Origin: Aureobasidium sp. EXF-3400
Taxonomy: Eukaryota; Ascomycota; Dothideomycetes; Dothideales; Saccotheciaceae
NCBI GenBank assembly: GCA_024195585.1
Contig: SWBL01000036.1
Span: 151,298-215,297, forward strand
Direction of reading: 5' to 3'
DNA: 64,000 nucleotides
Below are positions 43,482-54,734 of the stretch, one piece after another (position 1 is the stretch's first letter; every line of letters begins with the position of its first letter). The notes beneath the pieces are model-generated. The model saw only the letters and a program-made list of their open reading frames with translations. It was not told where the DNA came from and made no database searches. The translations under genes and the position numbers were made by a program.

Positions 43482-46400
43482 TTACTCGGCCAAAACCATC
43501 CTCAGCATGGCCAAGAAGCCATCGCGCATCTTTGTAACCTCGATGATATCAGGCTTGACGGGCTCGCCAGCATTCCTCCTAAGGAAGTCCTGTCGTCTGG
43601 CCCTACGCTTCCTCTCCGCAGCGATTGGGTCAGCGTCTTCCTCGTCATCATCCGTCGAACTGTATTCATCTTCGTCGTCATTGAGATCCTGGATGTCCAT
43701 AGCGTTGAGACCAAAGTCGTCAGGTTTAAAGGATGCCATAAGATCTGAGGCGCCGCTATCAGGCATGCCACCGGGTGCATCGCCTGTGGCCATTTTTTGG
43801 CGTGTCTTGTCTTGGTGCCACTTCTTGCGTTTCTCCTGCCATTTGATCAGAGAGTTTATCTCACGTACGGTGGCGTCCTTGTCGATCTGTCGCATCTCAA
43901 CAGCACCCTGGAAGAGGGCGTTCATGTCCAGTTTGCCGCCACCTCGAGGACCATTACGAAGGAATGAGAGAATGCCCTCTATCCAACCCATGAGTTGGTC
44001 GAACAAGCCATTATCGTGAAGATGTACTTCATGCACAAACTTGTAGAACGAATCTTCGTGTCTCGCGCATAGATCGATGAAGGCTTGGACCGTCTGGTTA
44101 GGATCGGCGGATACGTCCTGTCGTTGACACTTCTCCACTGTGGCGATCACATCGTCCATGAAGCGTGCAAAGTCGCTAATGCTGTTGTAGACATTGGCCG
44201 ATTTGTAGACCCTGACGAGGGGCTCGTAGAAGATGGTGAAGAGATCGCGGAAGAGTTGCAAAGTCGTGGGCTCCTCAATCATTCGCAACATCATAGTCTT
44301 ATCTCGTTGGCGTGTGTAGAGCTTCAATAATTGTTTCAATTGAGCAAAAGTCTCGGCACCTGTTCTGAGTTCCTCATCAACCTGAATTTGGTTAGCGGAA
44401 ACGTACGAAGTTTCGACGAACGATACTCACGTTCTCGACTGCACTGTTCCATGCCACGTAAGCATTGAAGGCCCTTCCAATCTCTTCAGGTTTCAGCTCC
44501 GGCTTGATATCTTCGCTGCGCAAGATGGCCACGAGGAGGTCGAGGTCGTCTTGAGCAGCTTCCCTTCGAATCATGTCCTTGATGTCCTGGTCACACTGGT
44601 TGTAGTTTTTGATCTTTTCGCAGAAGACAGGCTCGTTGATCTTAGCAGCCAAACCATCAATACTCTTCTGAACGGATCTGATGCTGTCTCCCAGAGCCAG
44701 GGAGAAGATACGTTGCAGAAGGGACTTTGCGCCGAAAGGTTGAGCAAGGAACAGGTCGAGCACACCGGCCATGACGGCAGCCGGGTTTGCGAAGCGAATG
44801 ACTTGTTTGAGAGCGGTGTAAGGTATCAAGGAGTGGATGCGTTTTGCTTGTGCGAAGAGTTCGGGACTGTTGTCTTCGGCCAAGAACAAATGATAGATCA
44901 CAGCTGCCACCCTAAGTAATCGAGTTAGCGTTGTATCTGTCAGATTGGGCATATGGGGATTGCATACTCGATACGAAGCCATTCAGCGAACTTCTTGTAC
45001 TCAGGAGACAATTCTGCGATCGTGTTCTTCTGCTTGATCTCGGCGAAAAGCTTTGTCAATCCATCTGGATCATTCGTCAGTGAATACACTCTACAATCTT
45101 CAAAGTTCAGAGACGGCTTACTGCTCTCGACAACTTCTCTTCTGAACTTCTCCATGTGAACATCAAGCTCCCTAGCTCTTTGACGGGCAATTTCGTAGAA
45201 ACGCCGTTGTTCCTCAATACGTTTATCGTCCATCTCGATGCGTCTCTTGACATCTTCCATCTCTTCCTCGTTTAATGTGACGACATTGCCAGTCAAGAAG
45301 TCGTTCATAGCATTACTGTTGGCGATGCTCTCATTCTGCAAAAAGTTGCGCAGGAAGGCTCGCAGTGAGACACGCTGTTCTTCCCTGTATAGAACTTTCG
45401 GTGGTGAATGGTCTCGACTGAAGTCGCCGGATTTGAGATTGAGTCTTGTTGTCGAAGATGCATCTAAGGAAGCGCGAGGAGAAGCGGTTTGCGACGAGCG
45501 TGAGGCAGTCCTACGGTGACCACCGCCAAAGGGATTTGGAAGATAGCTGCGGAAGCCACTGCTGGCTGTTGCAGGCTCCTCATGAACGGCGGCCTCTTTC
45601 ACATCTTGAGTCGAAACAGATGAGATCGAGTCGGCATCGTCGTCATCCTTCGAGTATAACGAGTTGGAGTGGTTCTTGCGAGGTAGCGGTGGCAGCACCT
45701 TTCCTGGTATTTCGAGGCGCAATCTCTTGTGCATTTGAGCGAACTCACTGTATCTCCTTCCAACGTAGATCTCTGGCTTACCCTGTCTCTTGACGCGGAG
45801 CAGGAACTCTGCATGTGCGTGATGGCGTACATGTCTCTTGACACTAGTGGTTCGTACGGAAGCGACGTTGACATCCCAACCATTTATTGCGTGTCCTTCG
45901 GGTACATTCAATGCCAGACCTTGCTCATTGGCTCCTGTGTCGACAACCTCCATTTCTGAGAATCGGATGCGCTCCTCGTAGCCAGATGCAGTCGGCAGTC
46001 CGGATACCATCATGAGTTCTACTAGCTTCTGGGCCTTGACGGCAAGCTTGCGGCGTTTTGTCTCTTCTAGGCGATCTTCGGATGAGGATATACGCTTCGT
46101 CGCAAAAGACTCGAGGAACTGGAGGGATGGCTGTCAGCTTGAGCTTGTACTGGGATGGGGAACGAAAGGTACCGTCTGTAGCTTGTCTTGCCAGAACTCC
46201 TTCTCTCTGGCTCTATCAAGAAAGGGAAAGTTGCGGACATGGTTCACAAACATGTAACGCAGCAGAGGCAGCTCGGAATCCTCTGGTGCAACTTCACCAG
46301 CGTCTGACTTGAAGGGAGCGCCAAAGCGTTGTAGGGCAGTCTCGGAGGCCAGCTCTGAAATCTCCCATTCTGTCTGTTGTGAAATGAGTTCGCGCTTGAG

Positions 46401-46677
46401 GTCTGAGGAGTGTGTGTCAGCGTCATGGCGGGGCTGACAAGGGCATGGCAGGAAACATACAGTGTTCCTGTTTGCCAGTGAGGACAGAGCCAGGCGGCGG
46501 TATTGATTTGTTGGACGAGAAGGTAGAGGCAGATGAGCGGTTCATGTTGGTGCGAGTGGACTCGGGCGACACAGCGACTGGCTGGACGAGACCTTTTTCT
46601 ATAGGATCTTCTGGCGCCGTGTTGAAGCGCTCCAAGCGTGGCTGAAATGGGGCGGAGTTCTGGCCTGAGCTATTCAT
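43482..46677 (-). CDS. PX-domain protein with fungal PXB/DUF3818 regions (YPR097W/Lec1-like)
   Basis: Six exons: 46677-46461, 46402-46173, 46118-45122, 45064-44968, 44911-44431 and 44381-43482, total 973 residues. The N-terminal part (LKRELISQQTEWEISELASE...) is the PX-associated region. The PX domain, about 228-330, has the phosphoinositide-binding core GRRYSEFAQMHKRLR and a Pro-rich loop (GKVLPPLPRKNHS). A Ser-rich linker with an FFAT-poor composition and a coiled stretch (EEEMEDVKRRIEMDDKRIEE) follow. The C-terminal DUF3818-type helical region runs through RDKTMMLRMIEEPTTLQLFR, with an acidic end. The yeast relative binds lipids and acts in lipid homeostasis. The 57-bp intron 45121-45065 has no stop in frame. 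Confidence 0.85.
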
Positions 46678-47985
46678 ATTCTGGTGCTAGGCTGCTGGAT
46701 TGATGGGATCAATCTCGAGGGTGCGTGCGAGGCGCCGACTTGATTTATTTGTATAAAGTAAATGTTGTTGCTGGTTTTGGCTGAGAGCGTATCCATGCAT
46801 GATACGCGTGTACATCCGTATGACGAGCTTCTGGAGCGAATCGGGTAAGAACCACCCCCCGACTCGGTGCCCGCTCTCAATCGTCACAGGACGCAATCAC
46901 AACTCCATTTTTCCTGTATCTCTTCAGCAACAGCCAACCAAATATCACTCGGACAACCCTTCTGACCACTAACTACCATATCACTGCACACCTTGTGGAC
47001 TCTAGTACGGTCATTCGATGATGCTAAAGATGCTGCTATGGGCCTGTCTACTCGGTGCTGAGCTCGGCCCCAGGAAACACCCCGATTTAGTCGCTGCTTC
47101 CAGCCAAGCCTCACCTTCGACTTGCAATCATTTTTCTTCTTGGACAATGACGACGCAACTGACAGGCAGACTCTTTATTCGCATGATCGAAGGTTTGATC
47201 ATCATGAAGATGACTCGACTGCGCTTCTCCTTATTTCACTCACGTATCCTCAATATTGTCTGGTAACCTCTGTTTATAAACTCCTTCCACAGATCGTTCC
47301 GCATCTCCACTCTTGCAAATCATTTGCAAACTGCCACGATGCCACCTCACCAGCCACAAATCATAAACAACCCCACCAAAGAAAGCTTGGTCCCGGAAGG
47401 GGTCTGCTAGAAACCATAACTCTTTCTCTTGTCCGCGGCTGCCGAGCCAACGCGTAACGACAAGAAACTCCTTGATCTAGCACATCTGGGCATGACTTTG
47501 AGAAATCCATGACATGAAGCAATGCTGAGCGTATTGTTTGCCGGAGACCCGTAATTTCTACTTGGCGAGACCAAGAGGGCTCATTCGCAATAGTGATGAC
47601 GAAAGTTTGGAGAGGGACAGGGTCGTACTCTTGTCGATGATCAGAACCCTTCCCAAGCCATTATATGACTATAACGTACGTTTTTACTTTTGGTGGAGTA
47701 GTAGAATGATGCTTTGTACTAGCTGCGAGGCTTTCTTGTTTGGTATACTTGAAAAGATATGTTGGGTCGTTGGTGGTCGTATAAAATCAAACCAAATGCT
47801 CAGCTTGATGGAGAATCTAAGTAGTGCAGCACGTGTGACAGTTGGTATTGACACAACGAACGTGCAAGACACGAACTCACCGGGTCTTTAGCACTTCAAG
47901 GGCGACAAAGTAACAAAGAAGGGGTCATTTTACATTTTGACTCGCAAAAGTACGATCAGCTGTCAGCCCTATGTACGCCCCCTTT
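46678..47985. other. 1.3-kb intergenic stretch
   Basis: Promoter of the PX-domain gene and 3' region of ars2. Short chance frames only. Confidence 0.5.
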
Positions 47986-50711
47986 TTAGTAGTTGAGCTC
48001 CTCAGCTCCTCCAGCACTGCCAGCAGCATCGAGATCGTTGTAGCTCTTCATCGTGCGACCCTCGACTGCTTGTCTAGGTCCGACTGTGTGCTCTCCTCCT
48101 TCCATGAACATACCCCGGCGGGGCGGTGTGAGGCGGCCACTGATGCTTCGTCGCGGCTCAACTCTCATGCCTCGATCGTATGGGCCTGGTGCGCGAGCGT
48201 TGGTGGTGCGCATACCACCTGTCCTCATCGGTCCAGCTCCACGGTCACCACCCTGCATATTCCAACCGGGCATCGTCAGAGGGAACTGTCCAGGGACAAA
48301 TGGATTGAAGCCAGCCGGTCCGCCTGCGCCTGGCATGGGCATTCCGTTGTTGAAGAATGGCATGTTGTTCAGGCTGAAGTTGCGAGGTGTGCCTGTAGGC
48401 ATGTTGTTGTTGACAGGGAAGTGACCGTTACTACTAGCATCGTTGCGTCCCTGTGCGAGTCTGGCAGGGTCAAGGACATAGCGATTGACAAGCTCAATCT
48501 GCATTCGAGTTAGTGGTGTTTCGTGGCTCAGGTTGGTTAGTACTTACGTCTTCTTTGAGCTTATCGTACCAGTCCTGATGCCTCTTCTCCACATGCTTCT
48601 TCCAGAAGTTCTCGCCCTTGAAGAGTTTCGTACACTCGGGAACCTTGCATCTAAACTTGAACTCGTCCTCCTGTTTTACGAACTTGCTCATGTCTTCTTC
48701 AAGGCCTTCTTCAACCGGCTTACCTCCAAGCTTCCTCAGGTCGACATTATAGGGCTCAAGAATCATGAGCAGCTTCTCCTCAAAGGTCTTGACCCAGTTG
48801 TATGCCTTTTGAAGTTGGTTCTTACCGTATGCTCGAGGGGCAGATTTCCTCTCCTCGACCGGTGAACCGTCTTCGCCATCCCCAGCACCGCTCTCTTGAC
48901 GCTTGAGTGGGAATGGTTCTCCATTTGCGGTGGCTCTGGCGGTCTCTTTGGCAGCCGAAGTGAGACTCGCGCGTGGACGACGAAGATGGCCTCCTGCACA
49001 CTTGCGTTGCAATTCGTGGACCGAGTCGCATTCGAATACGCAATAGAAACAGAAGTTGTAGACACGACGGAGATATTCGACGAGCAGATCAAGCTTCTTC
49101 TTCTTGATCAACAGTTCTTCATCGTCGACATCTTCGTCAATGCCACCTTCGTCTTCTTCACCTTCTTCCATCTCGCCGTCATCGACATCTTCGTCCTTGA
49201 CGACCTTGGGGGCTGGAATAGGTGGTTGCAAGTATCCTTTGCCAGCCAACTCGTCGACACGTTGCTCGATCTTACCAACGCCATCATAGTCATCGCCCAT
49301 CTCCAAGTCGAGTTTCCTGACCAAGCGAAGAGCGAGATCCAGATCGCGTTCGACGCGCTCGGGAGCGGAGAAGAGGTCCCACAAAGCCTTCTTTCTGGGG
49401 TTCTCCTGGGGGTGATGAATCCCGACGTGAACAGTAAAGTCGCCCTTCTCGGGGTCTTGAATCGTTTTGTTGTTGATCTCATTCAAAGCTCTCTCGCAAA
49501 TGGTCTGAGTGTGGTTTGGCTTGTCTTCATCCATGGCACCACCATCGGCGTCCTGGTCATCGTCATCTCGGCTTCCACGACGCTTGGTGTCCTCTTCAGG
49601 CACGTCGGATGCAGGGTTGAGCATGATCCAACCAAGACGATGAAACTTCTTTCCTGGGTTCGGGTCGCTCAGGCTCAGCCACTTATAGCCACCCTCACCC
49701 TCGCCGAGATGCTCCTTACAAAACTCTTCCATACGCTCCCGGGAGACAGCTGGAGTGATGGTTTTGACAAGCAGTGTTGGTTGGAAAGCGACCGGGTCCC
49801 GCACGTCACCACCCTTGGAGGGCAGCAGATCTGATACGGCCAGAACCTCTGCCGCAGCACTGGTCTCTCCTTCTTCCTTTTCAACGATACCTCCAGCACC
49901 ATTGCTCTCGCTCTTGTAGATGCCCTCAAGGGTGAACTCGTCAAAGGTACCAGCCGTCAAGTCCGAGTCCCACCGAGCGAAGAGATCGCGTCTGAATTCG
50001 AGAACCTTTTGGCGCAAAGGGTCGCGAACTTCTGGTACATAGCGTTCGCGGAACCATGTGTCATACTTGTGACCATGAACGAAAAGCTTGGCCATTCTTG
50101 TGTTCCAGTTCAGCTTGTACTGATCATAGGCATTTTGTATCTTTGCACGCTGTTCGTCGCGTGATTCCTTGACGGGCTCGGGACGACGGCCACCGTTCTT
50201 CTGACGCTCACGTTGTTGTTTGATCTCTTGCTCGGCCTTCCACCACTCGGCGAAGTAACTAAATCCGACCTGCGAGGCTTCCAACAGAGGATCTCTGAGT
50301 TGATTCACTGGGATAGCTCTAGGAAGGGCGGCATCATCGCCAGGGATGTATCGATCGATGTTCTTGGGAGCGCCCGGCTGGATCTGGGGGGACGAGCGGC
50401 GTCTATCACGAGGGTAATCCTCACGTCCGCGGTAGTAGTCGTCGCGTGAACGATCGGGTTGGTAGCGGTCGATTTGTGTAGGAGAGCGCGAGCGGTTACG
50501 GCCAGCTTGGCGAGCACGTCGATCAGAATCTTTGAAGAGCATGTCAGTATATGATTGAGGGTGTATGATGAGATTGAAGGAACGTACTCGGCGACCTGCG
50601 TCGTTCACGGTAGGGGTCTCTCTCACGAGAGTTGTAAGACTCGCGGTCGTAACTGTCAACCCTGGATAGATCATTGGGCGACTTTGCCGAGTATGTGTCG
50701 AGAGTGTCCAT
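47986..50711 (-). CDS. ars2: Ars2/SERRATE-type zinc-finger RNA-processing factor
   Basis: Nuclear cap-binding-complex partner that directs transcripts to processing or decay (Pir2 in fission yeast). Exons are 50711-50588, 50529-48548 and 48498-47986, total 872 residues. The N-terminus is Arg/Ser/Asp-rich (SYNSRERDPYRERRRSP). The SERRATE/Ars2 N-terminal domain follows (FSYFAEWWKAEQEIKQQRER, NWNTRMAKLFVHGHKYDTWF). The core has IHHPQENPRKKALWDLF-type sequence, an acidic stretch, and YNFCFYCVFECDSVHELQRK. A C2H2 finger lies near 669-692 (FRCKVPECTKLFKGENFWKK then HVEKRH). The C-terminus is Gly/Pro/Met-rich. Start ATG 50711 fits the Arg/Ser N-terminus. Longer upstream frames lack continuity. Confidence 0.92.
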
Positions 50712-51659
50712 GGTAGCGGTGAGGGCAAGGTGCTGGTATGGCTCAACGAATCGACTGTTGCGCACTGAATACCGCCATGGCGGGTTAGAGCTCGTTCAGG
50801 AGAGGTTGAAAGAGTGAAACGAAACAAGAAACTCGAGGATCAAAAAGAGTGAATGTATCAGGGTAAGTCGCAGTGAGGTTGGAGAGTAACGATATAGCTA
50901 AGCGGCGGGTGCATGGTGATAGGGAGTTGAGGTTGAGGTTGAGGTTGAGCGGACGCGACGAGACGAGGACGCGGATTGATCAAAAGTCTCGCGAGAAGAA
51001 GAGAAACGATACGAACAATTTTGGCAGGACAGAAGCCGAGGAACGGCGACGCATCAATGAAGAATTGAATGCGGTCGACCAGAGGGTTGAAGGAGACGGA
51101 GAACGAGTGCTGCTGCTGCTACCGTCTCGCTCGCTCGCAGTCGAACATGGCGACTCGCGCGGAGCGGAGCGCGAATTCGGCGCTAATCGAGCCAAGGCAC
51201 TATTTCAGTTCAGGCACGGACCGCCGCTGTCGCATCTTCTTGCGGGGAAAGCTCGCCAGCAAGGAGAAGGAACATATCGGGTGATGACGCCCGGCTTGCT
51301 TCGGAAGATTGAGTGCTCATTCATGTTGATGCGGACCTAGATTTCAATGCGAACAAAGTCCAAGAGGTGCTATAGGCATCAAGAGGGAATTGGGCATAAG
51401 TGCACTGTAAAGAGCAGAATGAGTCAATAGCTTGCGATGGCGGGCTCTATCTCCGACAGTTGAAGGGCTTCCGTAAGGTTCAATTGTTTTGGCCGGGGAA
51501 AGAGCGTCATGGTTCGATTCGCGTGTCTGTCGCGAGCTGCGACTGTTTCCCGATCGACACGATTGATTAAACCAAGAGAGAAGCCAGTAAGAACAGGACT
51601 CTTTCCCCATCTCCCTCGAGCCAGCTGTTTCTGTTTCCTGCTGCATCACCACCGACACC
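50712..51659. other. Divergent promoter region of ars2 and the TspO gene
   Basis: 948 bp. A 155-codon plus frame (50873-51340) starts with GTG, is Arg/Glu-rich from low-complexity DNA, and is not called. Confidence 0.5.
50926..50949. repeat. (GTTGAG)4 hexanucleotide repeat
   Basis: Four perfect copies in the region upstream of ars2. No function known. Confidence 0.9.
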
Positions 51660-52395
51660 ATGACCACCTACATCCCCCACTTGACGCTGCCTTCGTTCAT
51701 CTTTGAAAAACCGGCCGCCTCCGTCCTGCTGCCCGTCGCACTCGGAACTGCTGTAGGCTACTCGACCAGACGTGAGATGACACATGCTTCTGCAGGCCCT
51801 TGTCAGGATCCATACTGATCACTACTTCCCGCAACAGCCAAAGAGACGCAGAACACATATCTCGCCCTGCGTCAGCCTCCTCTAAGACCTCCACCATGGG
51901 TCTTCGGCCCGGTATGGACCATGTTGTACGGAGCCATGGGATACGCCGCTTTCCGCGCCTGGTCGACTGCCATGAACTCGTTTGATGCAAAGAAGGTTCT
52001 TCTTGCAAAGGTACTCCTAGCCCTATCTCAAGTCCCGACAGTTGGCAAGCATTGTACCCATACTCATTCCGTCACAGCAAGGCGCAACTCTCTACACCAT
52101 CCAACTCGCTCTTAACCTCATCTGGATGCCCCTCTTCTTCTCCCTGAAACGCCCGATCGCTGCTACTGTCGACATTGTTGCCTTGACCGGCGTCACCGGA
52201 TACCTTGCCTACATTTGGGGTCAAGTTGACGAAGTTGCTGCATGGAGTCTCGCTCCCTACCTCGGCTGGCTTAGTTTTGCAACCTATCTGTCAGCAGGTT
52301 GCGGTTACCTGAACAACTGGGACTTTGAGAGCAAGGAACGCCCGATTACGGACAAGCCAAAGGATACCAAGTTTGTCGACGAGAAGAGCGAGTAG
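51660..52395 (+). CDS. TspO/MBR-family membrane protein
   Basis: Translocator-protein family: five-helix membrane protein of the outer mitochondrial or ER membrane, linked to porphyrin/sterol binding and stress. Exons are 51660-51771, 51838-52010 and 52078-52395, total 200 residues. Signatures are LRQPPLRPPPWVFGPVWTML, the helix 3 sequence TIQLALNLIWMPLFF, and LAPYLGWLSFATYLSAGCGY with NNWDF in helix 5. A short charged tail (KPKDTKFVDEKSE) closes it. Length matches fungal members. The bacterial-type PPGWVF motif is here PPPWVFGPVW. Confidence 0.9.
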
Positions 52396-53057
52396 GCAAG
52401 TTTTGGCGTCCTTAATATACCCAATTGTGTCAAGCGAGAACAAGGCTGTATGCCATCACCCATCATTCGTCATGGTTTTTGGCCGTTTCGAGCTGGCAGC
52501 ATAACTGTCATGCACCTTCTGTTTGCGCCTGCTCCGTCCGACATGGTCCATAACCTCATGTCGACCATGTCCGTAAACGCTATATACTACAAAGTTGTAC
52601 GTCGAATGCAGCATCTTTCCAAATCATTTTGCTTATCCCGGAATTTTTGGAGTGTTGAACAAGCCTAAGCCTACAGCCAATCGGTACTCATTCCCGAGTG
52701 CCATGTCACGTCCTCAGCGTGGATGCAACCTCATGACCCAAAGAAACTTGATCCCGAACCCCACCCTTGAAACACTCCGAGTAGTTGCAAGTCCTCATCG
52801 CGACACCTAATTTCAGCAGCATGGTCAGGCCGTGGTCTGGTACTTCTGTTGAGGTGCTTGCCGATTCTATATGAATCCACATGCCAATACAACGACACTG
52901 CAACGCTGAGCTCGACCAGCACGAGTTAAAAGCACCAATCAACCCCGATCACATCCAACACCGCCTCTTCGCACAGCCCCGCCCATCGCCTTGAAAGCTC
53001 GACTACAAGATCCCTCCAACAGCTCTCCAGTTCTGGTGTGCACATAGACTCGTACAG
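52396..53057. other. Intergenic stretch before the C2H2 gene
   Basis: 662 bp. Only chance frames seen. Holds the C2H2 gene promoter. Confidence 0.5.
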
Positions 53058-54438
53058 ATGGCTTCCTTTTTCGAGTTCGACGATGGTTTCATGGCAAGTC
53101 GCGTCTTGGTGTTTCTGAATACTTGCGCTACCCATTCACGGCTGTTCCTGTAGATCTGCTTGCTTTGTGCGAGCAGTTGCACAGGGTCGCGCTAACACGC
53201 ATCAAAGGATCCTCTCGAAAGGCCTTACACGATTTCTCAAGACGAAGGAGATCTGGCTGAAGACCCCCTGAGCAACATCTACGTGGATCCCTCGATCTAT
53301 GCTGGATTAGTCGAACCAGACGGGGTTTCCCACGCAAACTATGCATTTGATAACGGACAAGCTTTGCAGTACAACGAAGATCTTGTACAGCGACGCGTGG
53401 CTGAAAGCGCTCACGCAGAGCCCTGGACCGGGTTCGGCAGTTCTATGAACTTCTCGACCATATCAACACTGTCGCAAACAGTGGTCGCCGAGCAGCCCCA
53501 CCATCTAAACGTTCAAGTGGATGAAACAGACTCTGGCTATGCGTCACTGAACTACCAGCCTCTGCTATGCGTCCAGTGCGGCAAGGCATTCAAGAACAAG
53601 GCCGAAGAGAAGTGAGATAGCCCTGCACACTAGTGATCCGTTGAAGCCTACTGACATTTATAGAAAACACTCTTCGACACATAGCCGACCGTTCAAATGT
53701 CGCGTCCAGAGCTGCACGAACACCAAAGGCTTTGCAACCTCTAACGATCTCGAGAGACACCAGAAAGACATCCACCTGATCAAACCGAAGCACGGACCTC
53801 AGTCATACTACAGATGTGTGCTACCAACCTGTTCCAAACGAGAGAAGATATGGTCAAGGAAAGACAACTTCAAGGCGCATATCAGTCGAATGCACAAGCA
53901 CATAGGCATGGATGTCGACCAGCTTGTCGCAAGGTGAGTTTGAGACCAATCTATGTTGGGTAGTGTGCTAACTGGACGGTATAGATCAGAAATGACACCT
54001 AGTCCAGCCGAGATGCAACAGCTGGCTCGTGCTAAGAGTGCGCAGGCACTGAACAGAAGTGAAGGAAAGCAACGCGCCAACCATCAGTCGAAACAAGCAA
54101 CAGGACCACAGTATACCGAGATTGAGCCACAGCCCGAGGCATCACAAACAGCAATACCGCTGTGGCAGACGAATGTCTCAGACTACATGGATGACATGCC
54201 TAATGAAGCGGCTGAGATGGTGTCGACTGAGGTCTGGTCAGGCAGCGTTGCAAACACTCTGATCCCGAACATGGTGCTGAGATACCCAAACACATTGCCA
54301 GTCGCACGATATGGTTACGATGGAGTCAGTGGTCGACACAATAGTGCAGATGCAAACTGGGATGATGTGTCTGATTGCAGCTTTGCTTATTCACATGAGA
54401 GTTCGGCGTATGGTGGAGGTACGAGCGATTTTGGATGA
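53058..54438 (+). CDS. C2H2 zinc-finger protein, likely transcription factor
   Basis: Exons are 53058-53093, 53208-53611, 53664-53933 and 53985-54438, total 387 residues. Exon 1 is MASFFEFDDGFM. The first intron begins GCAAGT and ends CAAAG with a CTAAC branch-like box at about 53191, i.e. a GC-AG intron. Without it the frame has no ATG. Three fingers: residues 133-153 (CVQCGKAFKNK...H...H), 158-184 (CRVQSCTNTKGFAT...H...H) and 198-224 (CVLPTCSKREKIWSR...H...H). The long inter-Cys loops match a fungal class of C2H2 proteins. The acidic N-terminus and Asn/Ser/Asp-rich C-terminus may be activation regions. The target is unknown. Confidence 0.8.
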
Positions 54439-54734
54439 TAGTTCGATTGAGAGCATGTTGTCTCAGAACACGAATTAATGCACTTGTTTCATGATTTCCA
54501 CCCTCACGAGAGTTCAGTGTGTTCTGAAAGATTCATGAATTGCAACAATAATGGTGAATGATTGGGGTTGGCGGGAGTGAGGTTTTGAGAGATGCGGAGG
54601 TTCGGCGGACTTTGCCGTGCTGAGGTCAATGTCAGGTCGGGGCTCGGGACATTGACGCGCATGCTCGGTGGGTGAAGCTTACGGCAAGCTGATAGGTGTC
54701 TTTCCCAATACCAACCCCAGTATAGACAGCAACC

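Noticed and set aside
50873..51340. 155-codon Arg/Glu-rich plus frame upstream of ars2
   Set aside because: Starts with GTG, no ATG, and arises from low-complexity GTTGAG/CGAGAC-type DNA.
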